A DNA stretch of 64,000 bases from Candidatus Melainabacteria bacterium (GTDB lineage: Bacteria; Cyanobacteriota; Vampirovibrionia; Obscuribacterales; Obscuribacteraceae), in assembly GCA_003242885.1 (NCBI GenBank), contig QKMZ01000003.1, positions 372,001 through 436,000 on the forward strand, written 5' to 3'. Below are positions 1 to 9,005 of this stretch, piece by piece. Position numbers and translations under genes: made by a program. Position 1 is the stretch's first letter. Each line of letters opens with the position of its first letter. The notes under the pieces were generated by a model, which saw only the letters and a program-made list of their open reading frames with translations, did not search any database and was not told where the DNA came from.

Positions 1-351
1 CAACTAATTCTTGATTCCTCCGTTCTCGCCAAACTCATTAATGCCTTCAATGAGCTAGACAAAGAGAAAATGCCACTCATTGTATTGACGGCGCGACGAA
101 GCCTCATCGGCTCTGTCGCGCTTATGTCGCAAGGTCTTCGCGAAACACTTTCATACACGAGCAACAAAGCAGAACAAAGGTTTGTGGTTGATCTGGAGAC
201 GGTGGGGAAATTCATTTCACCAGAACTACTGCAGCCTGCCGCAATCGCTGCAGAGTTTGACAGCGCAATGGATGACCGGTCGAAGGAAATTGCAAAGGCG
301 TTTCTGACTCAAGTTGAAAACCCAAGCGAGCAACCTAAAGATGATTGGTAA
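1..351 (+). CDS. hypothetical protein, 5' end outside window
   Basis: The reading frame is open from base 1 to the TAA at 349-351, so this is the C-terminal 116 residues of a longer protein whose start lies left of the window. An internal ATG at 70 has no Shine-Dalgarno and is probably not the start. The visible part is mixed helical and strand with an acidic, Pro-containing tail, and has no signal peptide or motif I recognise. The next gene starts 26 bases downstream in the same direction, so the two are probably co-transcribed. Function unknown. Confidence 0.6.
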   Translation, partial: QLILDSSVLAKLINAFNELDKEKMPLIVLTARRSLIGSVALMSQGLRETLSYTSNKAEQRFVVDLETVGKFISPELLQPAAIAAEFDSAMDDRSKEIAKAFLTQVENPSEQPKDDW

Positions 352-377
352 GACATTGTCTACACAGGAGTAACAAG

Positions 378-1076
378 ATGAGAGTTGGAATACTCATCAT
401 CGGTTCACTCTTCTGGAGAGAAAATCGCCAGCAATGGAGAACTGAGAATCTTTTGGAAGACCTTGCATTTCCTGTACGTGCTCCGATACGTTACGGACGC
501 CTTTCCAGTTCAAATACGTACACAATGACTTTCTCCAGAGCAGCTCCATTCGGCGAAGCATTAGTCCTTCCGTGCAGGCGCGAAGTAAGTGACATTGATG
601 ATTTGAAACACGAGGCAAGACTCCTATGGGGGGCTGAGGTAAATGCCCACGCAACAGAGTCCGTCAGTTCGGACTGGGGCTGCGTGGCACTACTTTCCAA
701 TGGATCAGAGAAAGCTGCAGTAATCACGAACCATTGGTCGGAGTTTGTGTCTGCCATTCCTAATTATGGTCGCATTTCACACGCAGCCGGAGAAGAAAAA
801 ATTGTTGAAAGTGGAATTCTCCAGTTTTCATGGGAAAGCGTGTTTGCACAAGAACGCTCATCTAGCACAAAACTAGATCTTATACTCGCGACAGCAAATG
901 ATCCGACGATAGATCAATCTATGCAGATATACGCGTCACCTCAAACAATTGCAGATGCATGGAATACACACAGAAACGCGGTCGAATATTTCCGAAATAA
1001 TAGAGAAAGTCGTATCAAAACCTTTCAAGATAGTGAAATCATAGAACACTTATACAAGGAATGGGAAAAGTCTTAA
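378..1076 (+). CDS. hypothetical protein, possible gamma-glutamylcyclotransferase-like fold
   Basis: Encodes 232 residues. I chose the ATG at 378 because AGGAG lies 7 bases before it; an in-frame codon at 345 overlaps the upstream gene and has no ribosome site. The N-terminus runs MRVGILIIGSLFW, followed by a Trp-containing segment and PIRYGRLSS, which recalls small bacterial proteins beginning G-S-L-I-W that are assigned a gamma-glutamylcyclotransferase-like fold. I cannot point to the catalytic Glu with confidence, so the fold is a suggestion only. No signal peptide or membrane segment, so probably cytoplasmic. It sits 26 bases after the left-edge gene, as in an operon. Confidence 0.6.
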   Translation: MRVGILIIGSLFWRENRQQWRTENLLEDLAFPVRAPIRYGRLSSSNTYTMTFSRAAPFGEALVLPCRREVSDIDDLKHEARLLWGAEVNAHATESVSSDWGCVALLSNGSEKAAVITNHWSEFVSAIPNYGRISHAAGEEKIVESGILQFSWESVFAQERSSSTKLDLILATANDPTIDQSMQIYASPQTIADAWNTHRNAVEYFRNNRESRIKTFQDSEIIEHLYKEWEKS

Positions 1077-1165
1077 AACATACGCAAAGATACTCGCAGA
1101 ATTGTCGTTAGACCACACATCCGAAATTTGATTGCTAATATAATGCCATTTTTAACTGCAAGAAT

Positions 1166-2251
1166 TCAGACTCGGCCGGTCTTCTTCAGGTCAGCCAAAA
1201 CTGCAATTATAGAACGCCCACCGCGTGCATCATTCACTTGCCGAAAACCACCGCCATAAATGGGATCTTCATTGCGCGCTATCCCATTGCGGTGAAACTC
1301 ACTCTCGGGTGTATCAATCTCAGAAAGATAACCGAAAGCGAACAATTCGCAAATTCCCTCTTGCACATCAAGTGCCATATTTGGCATGCGATTGAGAAAA
1401 CACCAAACATGACCAAATTCATGTGCCATGATTGCCGCCGTGTGTTCGCGGGGCAGTCCGTGAAGAATCACAACTTCCTTCACATTGCGAGCCTTTTCTT
1501 GCCCATTTACAGATTGTATCTCCAATAGAGAAATGCCGGCTTCTGTCTGCGGCGTTCCTCCGGCCAAACGATCGATCTCATCAAGATCAGCCAGACGCAG
1601 CGGCAAATTGACGCTGGCATCCACACTCAATCCAAGTTTAGCCAAAACCTTTCTCACTTGAGCAAATAGAGACTTCGCTGAATTCAAATCATCGATAGCA
1701 GTCTTTCTGCAGATGTGGCAAATCTTACGACCGTCCTTATATTCAACACCACCACCAGTAATGCTCTTAGAAATCAATCTCGAACAACTAAAGCATTTCT
1801 GGAGTTCGTCTACATGATTCTTGCAAAACTTGTTCTGCCAGTAGTCCGTCAAAAACTCGCCTATCAATGGCTTCTGACATACACCACATTTGGTAGCGAA
1901 TTGGTCATAGTAATCTTGCTCACAATACGGCTTTCCATCACGATGCAAAAACCTCGAACTACCGAATTGCTTGCGACAGATAGTGCAAACAAAGTGCTCT
2001 TTGTGCCACTTGTGCCCCAGGGCTTCAAGGAAGGTACCCTTTATCGGTTCGCCGCATGCATGGCATCGCTCGCCAAACTTCTCGTAATAGTCCTGCTCGC
2101 AGTAGGGCTTTCCATCTTGTTGTAAAAACCCGGCGTCACCAAATGGTTTTCCACATGCAGCACAAACAAAATGCTGCGGATGCCACTTGTGCCCCAGGGC
2201 CTCAAGATATTGTCCACTTATTTCCTTTTTGCAACCCTGGCAATAAAGCAT
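1166..2251 (-). CDS. LIM zinc-finger protein with DA1-type metallopeptidase domain
   Basis: A 361-residue protein. The first 120 residues hold two near-identical LIM zinc fingers (CxxC, then a His-x-x-Cys after about 17 residues, then CxxC and a last Cys pair). A third, more divergent finger and a further Cys-rich knuckle follow to about residue 185. The C-terminal part carries HEFGH at 277-281, and about 18 residues on an EGICE segment that can supply the third zinc ligand. This HExxH plus E-G-I-C arrangement is that of the plant DA1 peptidases, which also carry LIM domains. Plant DA1 cleaves ubiquitin-pathway regulators; the bacterial substrate is unknown. No signal peptide, so probably cytosolic. 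LIM domains are uncommon in bacteria, so transfer from a eukaryote is possible. Confidence 0.85.
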   Translation of the reverse strand: MLYCQGCKKEISGQYLEALGHKWHPQHFVCAACGKPFGDAGFLQQDGKPYCEQDYYEKFGERCHACGEPIKGTFLEALGHKWHKEHFVCTICRKQFGSSRFLHRDGKPYCEQDYYDQFATKCGVCQKPLIGEFLTDYWQNKFCKNHVDELQKCFSCSRLISKSITGGGVEYKDGRKICHICRKTAIDDLNSAKSLFAQVRKVLAKLGLSVDASVNLPLRLADLDEIDRLAGGTPQTEAGISLLEIQSVNGQEKARNVKEVVILHGLPREHTAAIMAHEFGHVWCFLNRMPNMALDVQEGICELFAFGYLSEIDTPESEFHRNGIARNEDPIYGGGFRQVNDARGGRSIIAVLADLKKTGRV

Positions 2252-2300
2252 AGTAATGGCTAATTCGACGAAAGTGCAAGTGCTTGATGTTTCGTCGTAT

Positions 2301-3182
2301 TCACTCGGTCATGATCTGCTTCAACTCGTCGCCGAGCGCCAAAAGTTTTTCACGCCACATTTTCAAATGATTCGTTCGCAACACTACTTCCCGAGCGTGG
2401 TCTTTATCCAAAACCGCAATCGCCTTCATAGCAATGGCGCTCAAGTTATTTACTTCGTGATCGACAACCGCAGTAAAATTGTCGTATCCAGCTAAGGTTC
2501 CACGACGAGACTGCGCGAGCGAATCGGTGAGGTTGAGCGCTTCCTTGGAATTCTCATCCATTGAAAAACGTTCCGCAGGCAAAGCTGTTCCATTTGCAAC
2601 TCTAATCAAAATTCCGAAAAGCTTCTTGGATAGATATGAAAGCATTGAATCCAAGATCAGCTGACCATCAACTTTCCAAACTGTTTCGCCATCTTCGAAG
2701 TTTGCGTCAAGATCCATATAGCTTGAAAAGAATGACTCGCGTCCGGCAAACGTACTCAAATTTTCGATTGGCACAATGTATGCGTGAATCTTCTGCGCCT
2801 GCGCTTGCATGACTAACGCCCAAGGTTCTGTAACTAGCGTCCCTTGAAAGATGACCAAGGATTCGGTTGGTTGGGTAGCCGCGGCCGGGGCGACGGGGCG
2901 CGTGATTACAACGTGTCTCTTGTCTGAAGTCTCGGCATTAGTAAGCTCGAACGCATAGCGTTGAAAGTCATCGAACAACCTGTCCAAGAATGCAACACTG
3001 CTGAGATGGACCGGCTCGCTATGAGTCTTCGTGACTGCCGCTGTGGGCTCTTTATTAACGTCAGCGATCCAATGAGCGGTTTCTTCTCCGGTGAATTTGC
3101 CTTGCAATCCTCCGAGAATTTTCTTCGATAGATCATCGGAAGTTTTGCCGCGACTTGAACCACCCAAATTCGAGTTTTCCAC
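2301..3182 (-). CDS. hypothetical cytoplasmic protein
   Basis: About 293 residues, unrecognised. I prefer a GTG start at 3182, because a run of five G on the coding strand lies 8 bases before it; the TTG at 3188 is only two bases from that run. The N-terminus is polar and Gly/Ser-rich, the middle has a hydrophobic strand-rich core, and the last 80 residues are helical with several Lys/Glu pairs. No signal peptide or membrane segment. It lies 49 bases upstream of the LIM peptidase gene on the same strand, so the two may be co-transcribed and functionally linked, but nothing in the sequence proves this. Confidence 0.65.
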   Translation of the reverse strand: MENSNLGGSSRGKTSDDLSKKILGGLQGKFTGEETAHWIADVNKEPTAAVTKTHSEPVHLSSVAFLDRLFDDFQRYAFELTNAETSDKRHVVITRPVAPAAATQPTESLVIFQGTLVTEPWALVMQAQAQKIHAYIVPIENLSTFAGRESFFSSYMDLDANFEDGETVWKVDGQLILDSMLSYLSKKLFGILIRVANGTALPAERFSMDENSKEALNLTDSLAQSRRGTLAGYDNFTAVVDHEVNNLSAIAMKAIAVLDKDHAREVVLRTNHLKMWREKLLALGDELKQIMTE

Positions 3183-3188
3183 TGACAA

Positions 3189-3537
3189 ATCCCCCGTTGT
3201 CTCGTCTTTCCATTATACGGCGCGGCGCCCCTACGGACCGCCGTTTTACAACTTCCCTGCAAAAATGGCGGCGAAAGCCAATCTTCCGAGAAGCGCTCCA
3301 GCTGTACTTTTACGGCGACAAAGCGTAACGCGGGACGGCAATTCAACTAGGTCAAACCTGGAGCATCCAGGTAAATCCCCCCCCCAAACAGGGCTTTCCT
3401 TAGAATTCCTCAATGTTGTCAAGCGGGAGCACTCTAAGCCCTGCCAGAGGCGCCTACAACCCAATTGCTGCAAAGGTTTCCAGACTCAAGGCAGGCAAAT
3501 GCCCAGGCCATCGCGCGATTTGGCACTGCCTGATAGG
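3189..3537. other. intergenic region, GC-rich, no clear gene
   Basis: About 350 bases between divergent genes. It contains a GC-rich stretch around 3219-3243 and a run of nine C at 3377-3385. Long open frames cross it on both strands, but none has a ribosome site or a recognisable product. It presumably holds the promoters of the two divergent units; I could not identify convincing -35/-10 pairs. Confidence 0.4.
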
Positions 3538-3678
3538 ATGGAGTTACGCGTTTGGGGACACACATATTTATTAGCGTATTTGTTGTGGCAGTTGCTCGCC
3601 ACAGCTCTGGCGAAGCGTTGGCATTTTCAAAAATCAAATCGTGAGCTTATCCATCAGCTCGCGAAGGAGGGCGCATGA
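3538..3678 (+). CDS. possible small membrane protein coupled to the ARPP-1 gene
   Basis: A 46-codon frame starting at ATG 3538 and ending TGA at 3676-3678, overlapping the next start as ATGA. The product has a hydrophobic stretch rich in Leu and Ala at about residues 10-25, followed by basic residues, as in a single-span membrane peptide. The ATGA overlap would couple its translation to the ARPP-1 gene. The ribosome site before 3538 is weak, and the frame is open far upstream without a good start, so it could be chance. Confidence 0.3.
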   Translation: MELRVWGHTYLLAYLLWQLLATALAKRWHFQKSNRELIHQLAKEGA

Positions 3679-4700
3679 GTTTATTCTCCTGGCTCAGAGA
3701 TAGAACACGTGGTCAAAACACTGATACCTCCTGGCGAGAGGGTTCAGTGGAAGTCGAACCATTTGTCTTCACTGAAGCAGAAATGTCGGGACCATTCGTA
3801 AGTGGCAACCTGGCAATGTACTTGATACATGGAACAGACGTGAGCACCACAAACTTCATCACACTTGAAGAAGCACTTGCGAAGAAGAAAGTTGTGATAG
3901 AAGAAACCAGTCAGGTTCAGTCGCTACGCATCAAGAATGCTGGCGACGAAGTTGTCTTTATTCAATCGGGCGACATCGTAAAGGGCGGCAAACAAGATCG
4001 AACGTTGCAGCATGACATGATACTCCAATCGAAATCGGATTTCGAATCGATCAACTCATTCTGTGTAGAGCAGGGGCGTTGGCACAAACGCGGGTTAGAA
4101 GGTGATGATACTTTCTCGCAATCAGACTTCTACTTGTCGTCGACTAAGTTGCGAATGGCTGCCAAAAGTGGATCGCAAGGAGCAATCTGGACTGAAGTAG
4201 GAAAATTGCAATGCCGCAGCGCGATGAATGCAGGCGTCCCACTTTCACACATTCAAGATCAGATGTCTACGACGAGCTTGCAACTAACATTGGAAAACAA
4301 AAAAATTCAAGAGTGCACAGCGCGATACGTAGACGATCTGAATCAAGCTCTTGGAGAAAAACCGTATGTAATTGGATGCGCATTTGCAATCAACGGGCAG
4401 ATGAACAGCATCGACATCTACTCGTCATCATCTCTATTCAAAAAGATGAGAGGCAAACTTTTGAAAGCTGCTGCAGTAGAAGCATTCTCAGAGCAAAAGC
4501 AACAAGACAACTTCGCACCTCCAAATTTGGTGCAGGTTATGAACAGCATGAAGGATCTTGCGAGTCAGAGTGCAACGGTGGTGATGTCTAATGGCAACGC
4601 CCTGATAGTCAAACAAGAATCGCAGAAAAACGTGCTTTACGAAACCCGCGATTTATCGAATGAAGGCAAATGGTTGCATCGAAATTATTCGGTCAAGTAA
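3675..4700 (+). CDS. ARPP-1 family domain protein
   Basis: A 341-residue protein with a strong AAGGAGG site just before the ATG. It matches the ARPP-1 family through a run of conserved phrases: NLAMYLIHG near residue 46, TLEEAL, VFIQSGDIVKGGKQDRTL near residues 93-111, and FCVEQGRWHKRG near 129. ARPP-1 domains are widespread in bacteria and were named from genomic association with ADP-ribosylation and phosphatase genes; no enzymatic role is established that I know of. No signal peptide or membrane segment. Its only close neighbour is the doubtful small ORF that overlaps its start. Confidence 0.85.
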   Translation: MSLFSWLRDRTRGQNTDTSWREGSVEVEPFVFTEAEMSGPFVSGNLAMYLIHGTDVSTTNFITLEEALAKKKVVIEETSQVQSLRIKNAGDEVVFIQSGDIVKGGKQDRTLQHDMILQSKSDFESINSFCVEQGRWHKRGLEGDDTFSQSDFYLSSTKLRMAAKSGSQGAIWTEVGKLQCRSAMNAGVPLSHIQDQMSTTSLQLTLENKKIQECTARYVDDLNQALGEKPYVIGCAFAINGQMNSIDIYSSSSLFKKMRGKLLKAAAVEAFSEQKQQDNFAPPNLVQVMNSMKDLASQSATVVMSNGNALIVKQESQKNVLYETRDLSNEGKWLHRNYSVK

Positions 4701-4713
4701 GCCAGAAGACCGA

Positions 4714-4809
4714 GGGCGGGATATATCCCGCCCTACACTTTGCTTACAGAAAGGCGGCGCAACCGAAGTGCTCACGTTTCAGAAACACCGGGCGATGCAT
4801 GGCATCGCC
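4714..4809. repeat. pair of REP-like palindromic hairpins
   Basis: Two perfect hairpins lie 57 bases apart in the gap between convergent genes. The first (4714-4733) is a 20-base palindrome with GGGCGGG/CCCGCCC arms around ATATAT and is followed by TACA. The second (4791-4809) has GGCGATG/CATCGCC arms around CATGG and is followed by ACTACA. The similar 3' flanks suggest members of a dispersed palindromic repeat family. The first could also serve as a transcription terminator for the ARPP-1 gene, though no T-run follows. Confidence 0.5.
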
Positions 4810-4848
4810 ACTACATTTCGCTGACAGCAACATTACAATTCCGTTTCA

Positions 4849-5541
4849 CTAACAACCGGTCGATTCGTGGCTGACGACCTTCTCTACCAACTTGCCGGGC
4901 TTTGCCTTAGTAGAGAGAAACAGCGTCACATCGCGGACGTTGTAATTGTCGGTCGTGTCCAAGATCAAGTCCAGCTTGCCATCACCATCGAGATCACCAG
5001 CCCAAAGCAGCGACGGAAAGGAGGAATCACTAACTTCTTTGCGCTCGTACACTGTTTGCTTCACGCCACCAGTTTCTAGGATAATCTTGTAGTCTTTGCG
5101 ATATTCGCTGTCTTTCTTCGTCCCGCTTACAGTAAGCGTCGATTCTTTGGAACCGAGATTCAGCTTCGTTTTGAATCCAATGTCAGGACGTTCTTTCTGA
5201 TACGTCTTGCTCGTGCTGACTTTTCCAGCTTTGAGCGCCGACACGCCGTTCATCAGGAATAAGGGCTGGACCTTATCAGAGGCGGTGACTTTTTTACCAG
5301 TCTTTTGGTCAGCAGCTTCGTCGTTGATTTCGTCGCGAACTCGAGACACCTTAACCTTGGTCGGTCGCAACTCAAACTGTCCAGCTTTCGTCGGAAACAA
5401 GCCCATCCATGTCAAACCGGATTTCGTGTTTAGCTCAGAATCATGATAAACAGTCACTTCAATGATGTCGGCAGCCAATGCCGCAGAGGCAATGGACGAA
5501 CATAAAAGGATGGATGCCAATATCGAACCGGGTTTAAACAT
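4849..5541 (-). CDS. exported protein with FG-GAP/VCBS-type calcium loop
   Basis: A 230-residue protein with a clear signal peptide (hydrophobic residues 8-22, cleavage likely after ALA near 23). The mature part is strand-rich and ends in a D-x-D-G-D-G-K-x-D loop at about residues 183-191, the Ca2+-binding pattern of FG-GAP/VCBS and EF-hand-like repeats. AGGAG lies 5 bases before the ATG. Probably periplasmic or outside the cell. It contains two Cys in the precursor, one in the signal peptide and one as the last residue. No partner gene is adjacent, and the precise role is unknown. Confidence 0.7.
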   Translation of the reverse strand: MFKPGSILASILLCSSIASAALAADIIEVTVYHDSELNTKSGLTWMGLFPTKAGQFELRPTKVKVSRVRDEINDEAADQKTGKKVTASDKVQPLFLMNGVSALKAGKVSTSKTYQKERPDIGFKTKLNLGSKESTLTVSGTKKDSEYRKDYKIILETGGVKQTVYERKEVSDSSFPSLLWAGDLDGDGKLDLILDTTDNYNVRDVTLFLSTKAKPGKLVEKVVSHESTGC

Positions 5542-5688
5542 TACGTCTCCTAAAAGCGCAGCAGCGCCTAAAATGCGCCAACCTTACACACAGAATTCAT
5601 TCACAAAACATTGAACTGCGCCAACTTAACCACTTACTCTAATACACTTTCAAATTAGACCGATTATTGCAGTTTGAGGAATTTTTTA

Positions 5689-6756
5689 ATGCCAGCACCT
5701 GCGGAAACGAAAACAGAGAAGCGGTTTGACGAAAAGCTTCTCGATATTTACAATGGCGCCGCGACAACATTAATGATCGCCGTCGGTCATCGCACAAAGC
5801 TCTTTGACAAGATGGCGGAAATCGGCGCGGCGTCAAGCGAAGAGCTCGCAAAAGCGGCCACCCTCAACGAAAGATATGTTCGCGAATGGCTGAATGCGAT
5901 GACCGTCAGCGGCATCGTAAATTTCGATGTTCAAAACCAGAAATATTCCTTGCCGCCTGAGCATGCATACTTGCTCATTCGCAAATCCGGAAAAGACAAT
6001 CTTGCAGTGTTCGCGCAGTACGTCAGCGTAATGGCAGGCGTCGAGGATGAAATCATCGAATGCTTCCACAAAGGAGGCGGCGTGCCGTATTCATCCTACA
6101 ACCGCTTCCATGAAGTGATGGCAGAAGACAGTGGTCAATCACTCGTTCCTGCATTACTCGAGACTGTCTTGCCATTGGTTGACGGACTCGTTGAGAAATT
6201 AGAACAAGGCATCGACGTAATGGACATTGGATGCGGGCGAGGGTTAGCGTTAATGCGCATGGCGAAGGCGTTTCCAAAGAGTAGGTTTGTTGGATACGAC
6301 CTTTGCGATGACACTGTTGCTTTTGCAACACAAGAGGCAAAGGCAAGAGGACTAAGCAATCTGTCATTTGAAGTTCGCGATGTTTCCGCTCTTGGAGACG
6401 CTGAGAAATTCGACTTCATCACCGCTTTTGATGCAATTCACGATCAAGCGCAGCCTCAGACTGTTTTAAACAACATCAGCAAGGCGTTAAAGTCAACCGG
6501 GACGTTTTTGATGCAGGATATCGACGCATCAAGTAAGGTGGAAAACAACCTCGATCATCCACTCGGTCCATTCTTGTACGCCGTTTCTTGTATGCATTGC
6601 ATGACTGTTTCACTTTCACAAAACGGTGAAGGACTCGGCACCATGTGGGGGCGTGAGACCGCAAAAACTTACTTGGAGCGCGCTGGATTCAAGAAGGTTG
6701 AAATTCAAAAACTCACTCACGACATTCAAAACTGCATTTACGTCGCGACAAAATAA
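5689..6756 (+). CDS. SAM-dependent methyltransferase with N-terminal winged helix (Rv2258c type)
   Basis: About 355 residues. The ATG at 5689 is chosen because TTGAGGAA immediately upstream is a ribosome site; the TTG within that site is not a likely start. The first 90 residues form a winged-helix-like domain. The class I SAM-binding loop is DIGCGRG near residue 180, followed by FVGYDLCDD and a FDFITAFDAIHD segment. The arrangement is that of the Rv2258c-like methyltransferases, whose substrates are generally unknown. Cytoplasmic. The end of the gene runs into a 21-bp tandem repeat shared with the convergent neighbour. Confidence 0.8.
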   Translation: MPAPAETKTEKRFDEKLLDIYNGAATTLMIAVGHRTKLFDKMAEIGAASSEELAKAATLNERYVREWLNAMTVSGIVNFDVQNQKYSLPPEHAYLLIRKSGKDNLAVFAQYVSVMAGVEDEIIECFHKGGGVPYSSYNRFHEVMAEDSGQSLVPALLETVLPLVDGLVEKLEQGIDVMDIGCGRGLALMRMAKAFPKSRFVGYDLCDDTVAFATQEAKARGLSNLSFEVRDVSALGDAEKFDFITAFDAIHDQAQPQTVLNNISKALKSTGTFLMQDIDASSKVENNLDHPLGPFLYAVSCMHCMTVSLSQNGEGLGTMWGRETAKTYLERAGFKKVEIQKLTHDIQNCIYVATK

Positions 6757-6840
6757 ATCAGCTTCTCGACAAAATAAATCTGTTTCTCAACAAAGAAGAT
6801 CAGCTTCTCAATTGATAAAATCAATTTCTCGACCGGTCAA
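6744..6840. repeat. 21-bp tandem repeat, about 4.5 copies
   Basis: Five imperfect units begin at 6744, 6765, 6786, 6807 and 6828, each starting C-T/G-C-G/A-A and carrying an AAATC-like core. The unit length is a multiple of three. The first copy overlaps the stop codon of the methyltransferase and the last overlaps the end of the convergent gene, so the array bridges the two 3' ends. In one frame it would encode heptads beginning Ser-Arg-Gln, but no ribosome site supports that. Confidence 0.75.
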
Positions 6841-8716
6841 ATGAAGCCCATGTCGGAATGTATTGCAGAATCGGCACAGTAGTTCTTTGTGGTCTCAACG
6901 TCGTGCTGAGCAAGCCGTGATCAGATAGACCTCGGGTGATGCGTGGGTTCTGGAAGAATGGACGCACTTCCGGGTTCGACATCAGCCACGGAATACCTTT
7001 GTACAAGAAGCCATCCAAGCGTCCGCCCATCGACTGAGTGGATGTGGTATCACCAGGATTGGCAATTTTGAAACCAGCATTCAATAGAGGATCGAGTTCG
7101 CGGGTCTTATCAAGGAAAGTATTCCAATCACCAGCCACGATACCACGGAAATCCTTACCCAAAGATGCGGCAAGTATTCTAGCCTGTTCCGTGCGAACAG
7201 GAGCGGTGGCTTCCGGGCCGCCTCTCATTGACTTAAGGTGAACAGTGACAGCGGAAAACTTCTCACCAGATGCAGTATCAAGCAAATCAACACGAAATGC
7301 TGGTCGCAAGTCTGGAATGTTGTGTACATTCGCGACTTCTTCGTAAGTGTGCGTGCCCAGAACTTTCAAGCGCGGATGTACGAGAAATCCAACCGCTTGC
7401 CCTCTGCTGTTATCTCGCGATACTTCATAGTTGTAGCCATTGTCCTTAGCAACTCTAGCCAATCCATCGACGTTCGTCTCTTCCACAAACATCAGGTGGT
7501 GGCGTGGCACTATGTGTTTATAGGTATCGCTAAAATATTGGGCTTTGTCACCGGTAAGAAATTCCATGTTCCATTCGCCCAGCACCAGGTCGCCGGTAGG
7601 CTTCGCCATCGGCATGGACTCCATGCTCTTTCCTACTTCGGAGGCAACGACTTTAGCATCGGGCAGCGGGCGAGGTTTTGCATCCTGAAAAGTCTTGAGC
7701 AGGTCGAGGTTAGTCGCCTCAGGGTGGTAAAAACCACGCTGGACAATCTCGTTAGGCGATAGTTTTGCAAACTCTTCGGTAGCCGGATAGCTCGGTTTAG
7801 TTTCGTTGACCCAATTAGAGTAAGACTTAGATAGCGCGCGTAACTCTGTGCTGTTTCGCAGAGCAACTTTGCTGAACGCTCCTTCGAGTCCCCCTTCCGG
7901 CGAAATGATTCCGTTGGTTCTGACTTCTTCGGCGCCAATCTTCGATTCTGAAGCTGAAGTTCCTCCAGGTTTGCCGGAGCCCTGTCTACCAACTGGCTCT
8001 GAGGGAACCGACTTGGTCGAGATCCGTGTAAAGCCCTCGTGGGCCAATGGTAGAAGGGTGTTCAAAGCCATACCCTGAACACCGGACTGCAGTACAACTT
8101 CTGTCGGCGCCAGCTTTCCATTCGAAGCCAGTTGAGAGGTTTCACTCATGACTGCCCCGCCGACAAAACCGGTCATGGGATAGGCCATAATCCTGCCAGC
8201 AACCGGCAGCTGCTTGGACAGAAGGTTACCCCTATCAAAAACAAGGAAGCCAACGCCCGTTCCAATAGCGTTTCCCAGCCGAGTATGGTTTTCGTCAGGC
8301 TTCTGCAAGCCCCCAAAAGCTGCCGCACCAGTGATGTTTGCGACACGGCTCGACGTCAAAACCGGACTTAACGCCTCACCGACCCTGGTACCGGCGAGCG
8401 CTCCATCGGCAGCCAACATTGCCTTACCCGCACCTTTGCCAGCCAGGTAGAAAGGAAGAACAGCGCCTACACCGCCCGAGGCACCTTGAACGAACCAGCC
8501 AGGACTATAGGGCTTTTGCTCTTCGACCTGAAGGTGGACTTCAGGTAAATTCGCTGCGTCCGCCACAATGTTGTACATCGCCAGAGGCCCCGCATTCAGA
8601 GCGGGATTAAGGATATTCTGCTCAGCCCAATTCACCGCAGTATCGGATTTGTGAGCGTCAGAAGCTTTGGATTTGGAGTCGGATGCAATGTCAGGCATGC
8701 GAGGACCGCGATGCAA
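6821..8716 (-). CDS. large protein with C-terminal endonuclease/exonuclease/phosphatase domain
   Basis: A 631-residue protein if it starts at TTG 8716; the in-frame ATG at 8698 is an alternative and neither has a good ribosome site. Residues about 70-230 are rich in Gly, Ala and hydrophobic residues and may be membrane-active or a scaffold. From about residue 380 there is an EEP-fold hydrolase: GEWNMEF, a FVEETN segment (metal Glu), HLKSMRGG, GDWNTF (Asp/Asn pair) and SDHGLL near 598 (catalytic Asp/His). That set matches DNase I/sphingomyelinase/inositol-phosphatase relatives; which substrate applies cannot be told. No signal peptide. Two similarly built large proteins follow within 10 kb. 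Confidence 0.75.
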   Translation of the reverse strand: MHRGPRMPDIASDSKSKASDAHKSDTAVNWAEQNILNPALNAGPLAMYNIVADAANLPEVHLQVEEQKPYSPGWFVQGASGGVGAVLPFYLAGKGAGKAMLAADGALAGTRVGEALSPVLTSSRVANITGAAAFGGLQKPDENHTRLGNAIGTGVGFLVFDRGNLLSKQLPVAGRIMAYPMTGFVGGAVMSETSQLASNGKLAPTEVVLQSGVQGMALNTLLPLAHEGFTRISTKSVPSEPVGRQGSGKPGGTSASESKIGAEEVRTNGIISPEGGLEGAFSKVALRNSTELRALSKSYSNWVNETKPSYPATEEFAKLSPNEIVQRGFYHPEATNLDLLKTFQDAKPRPLPDAKVVASEVGKSMESMPMAKPTGDLVLGEWNMEFLTGDKAQYFSDTYKHIVPRHHLMFVEETNVDGLARVAKDNGYNYEVSRDNSRGQAVGFLVHPRLKVLGTHTYEEVANVHNIPDLRPAFRVDLLDTASGEKFSAVTVHLKSMRGGPEATAPVRTEQARILAASLGKDFRGIVAGDWNTFLDKTRELDPLLNAGFKIANPGDTTSTQSMGGRLDGFLYKGIPWLMSNPEVRPFFQNPRITRGLSDHGLLSTTLRPQRTTVPILQYIPTWASFDRSRN

Positions 8717-9005
8717 GGGAGGTTGTCCGCAGTCTGCGCTTTTGCAAGGAACCTTTCAATGAGGTAGGCACGCATACCGGTTCGTAAGACCCGCAGAGAA
8801 AGATTAAACGGCTACTTCGCCTCAGGGGTAGGGATAAGCCAATTGCATAAACGTGCTTCCAGGACAATCGACAACGCGAGCGATTGCAGACTTCACGACC
8901 ACTTCACACTGCCTCAATATAATAAGGTCTGCGCTTACTATCAACCTTCCCCGCGATAAACCTCCCCTGCCGCAGCAAGCGGTCCACTCTCCGTTGGGTT
9001 TGAGC

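Noticed and set aside
3091-3537. Long open frame before the ARPP-1 gene
   Set aside because: Overlaps the start of the opposite gene, has no ribosome site, and its product has Pro/Arg-rich noise. Only the last 46 codons were kept as a tentative gene.
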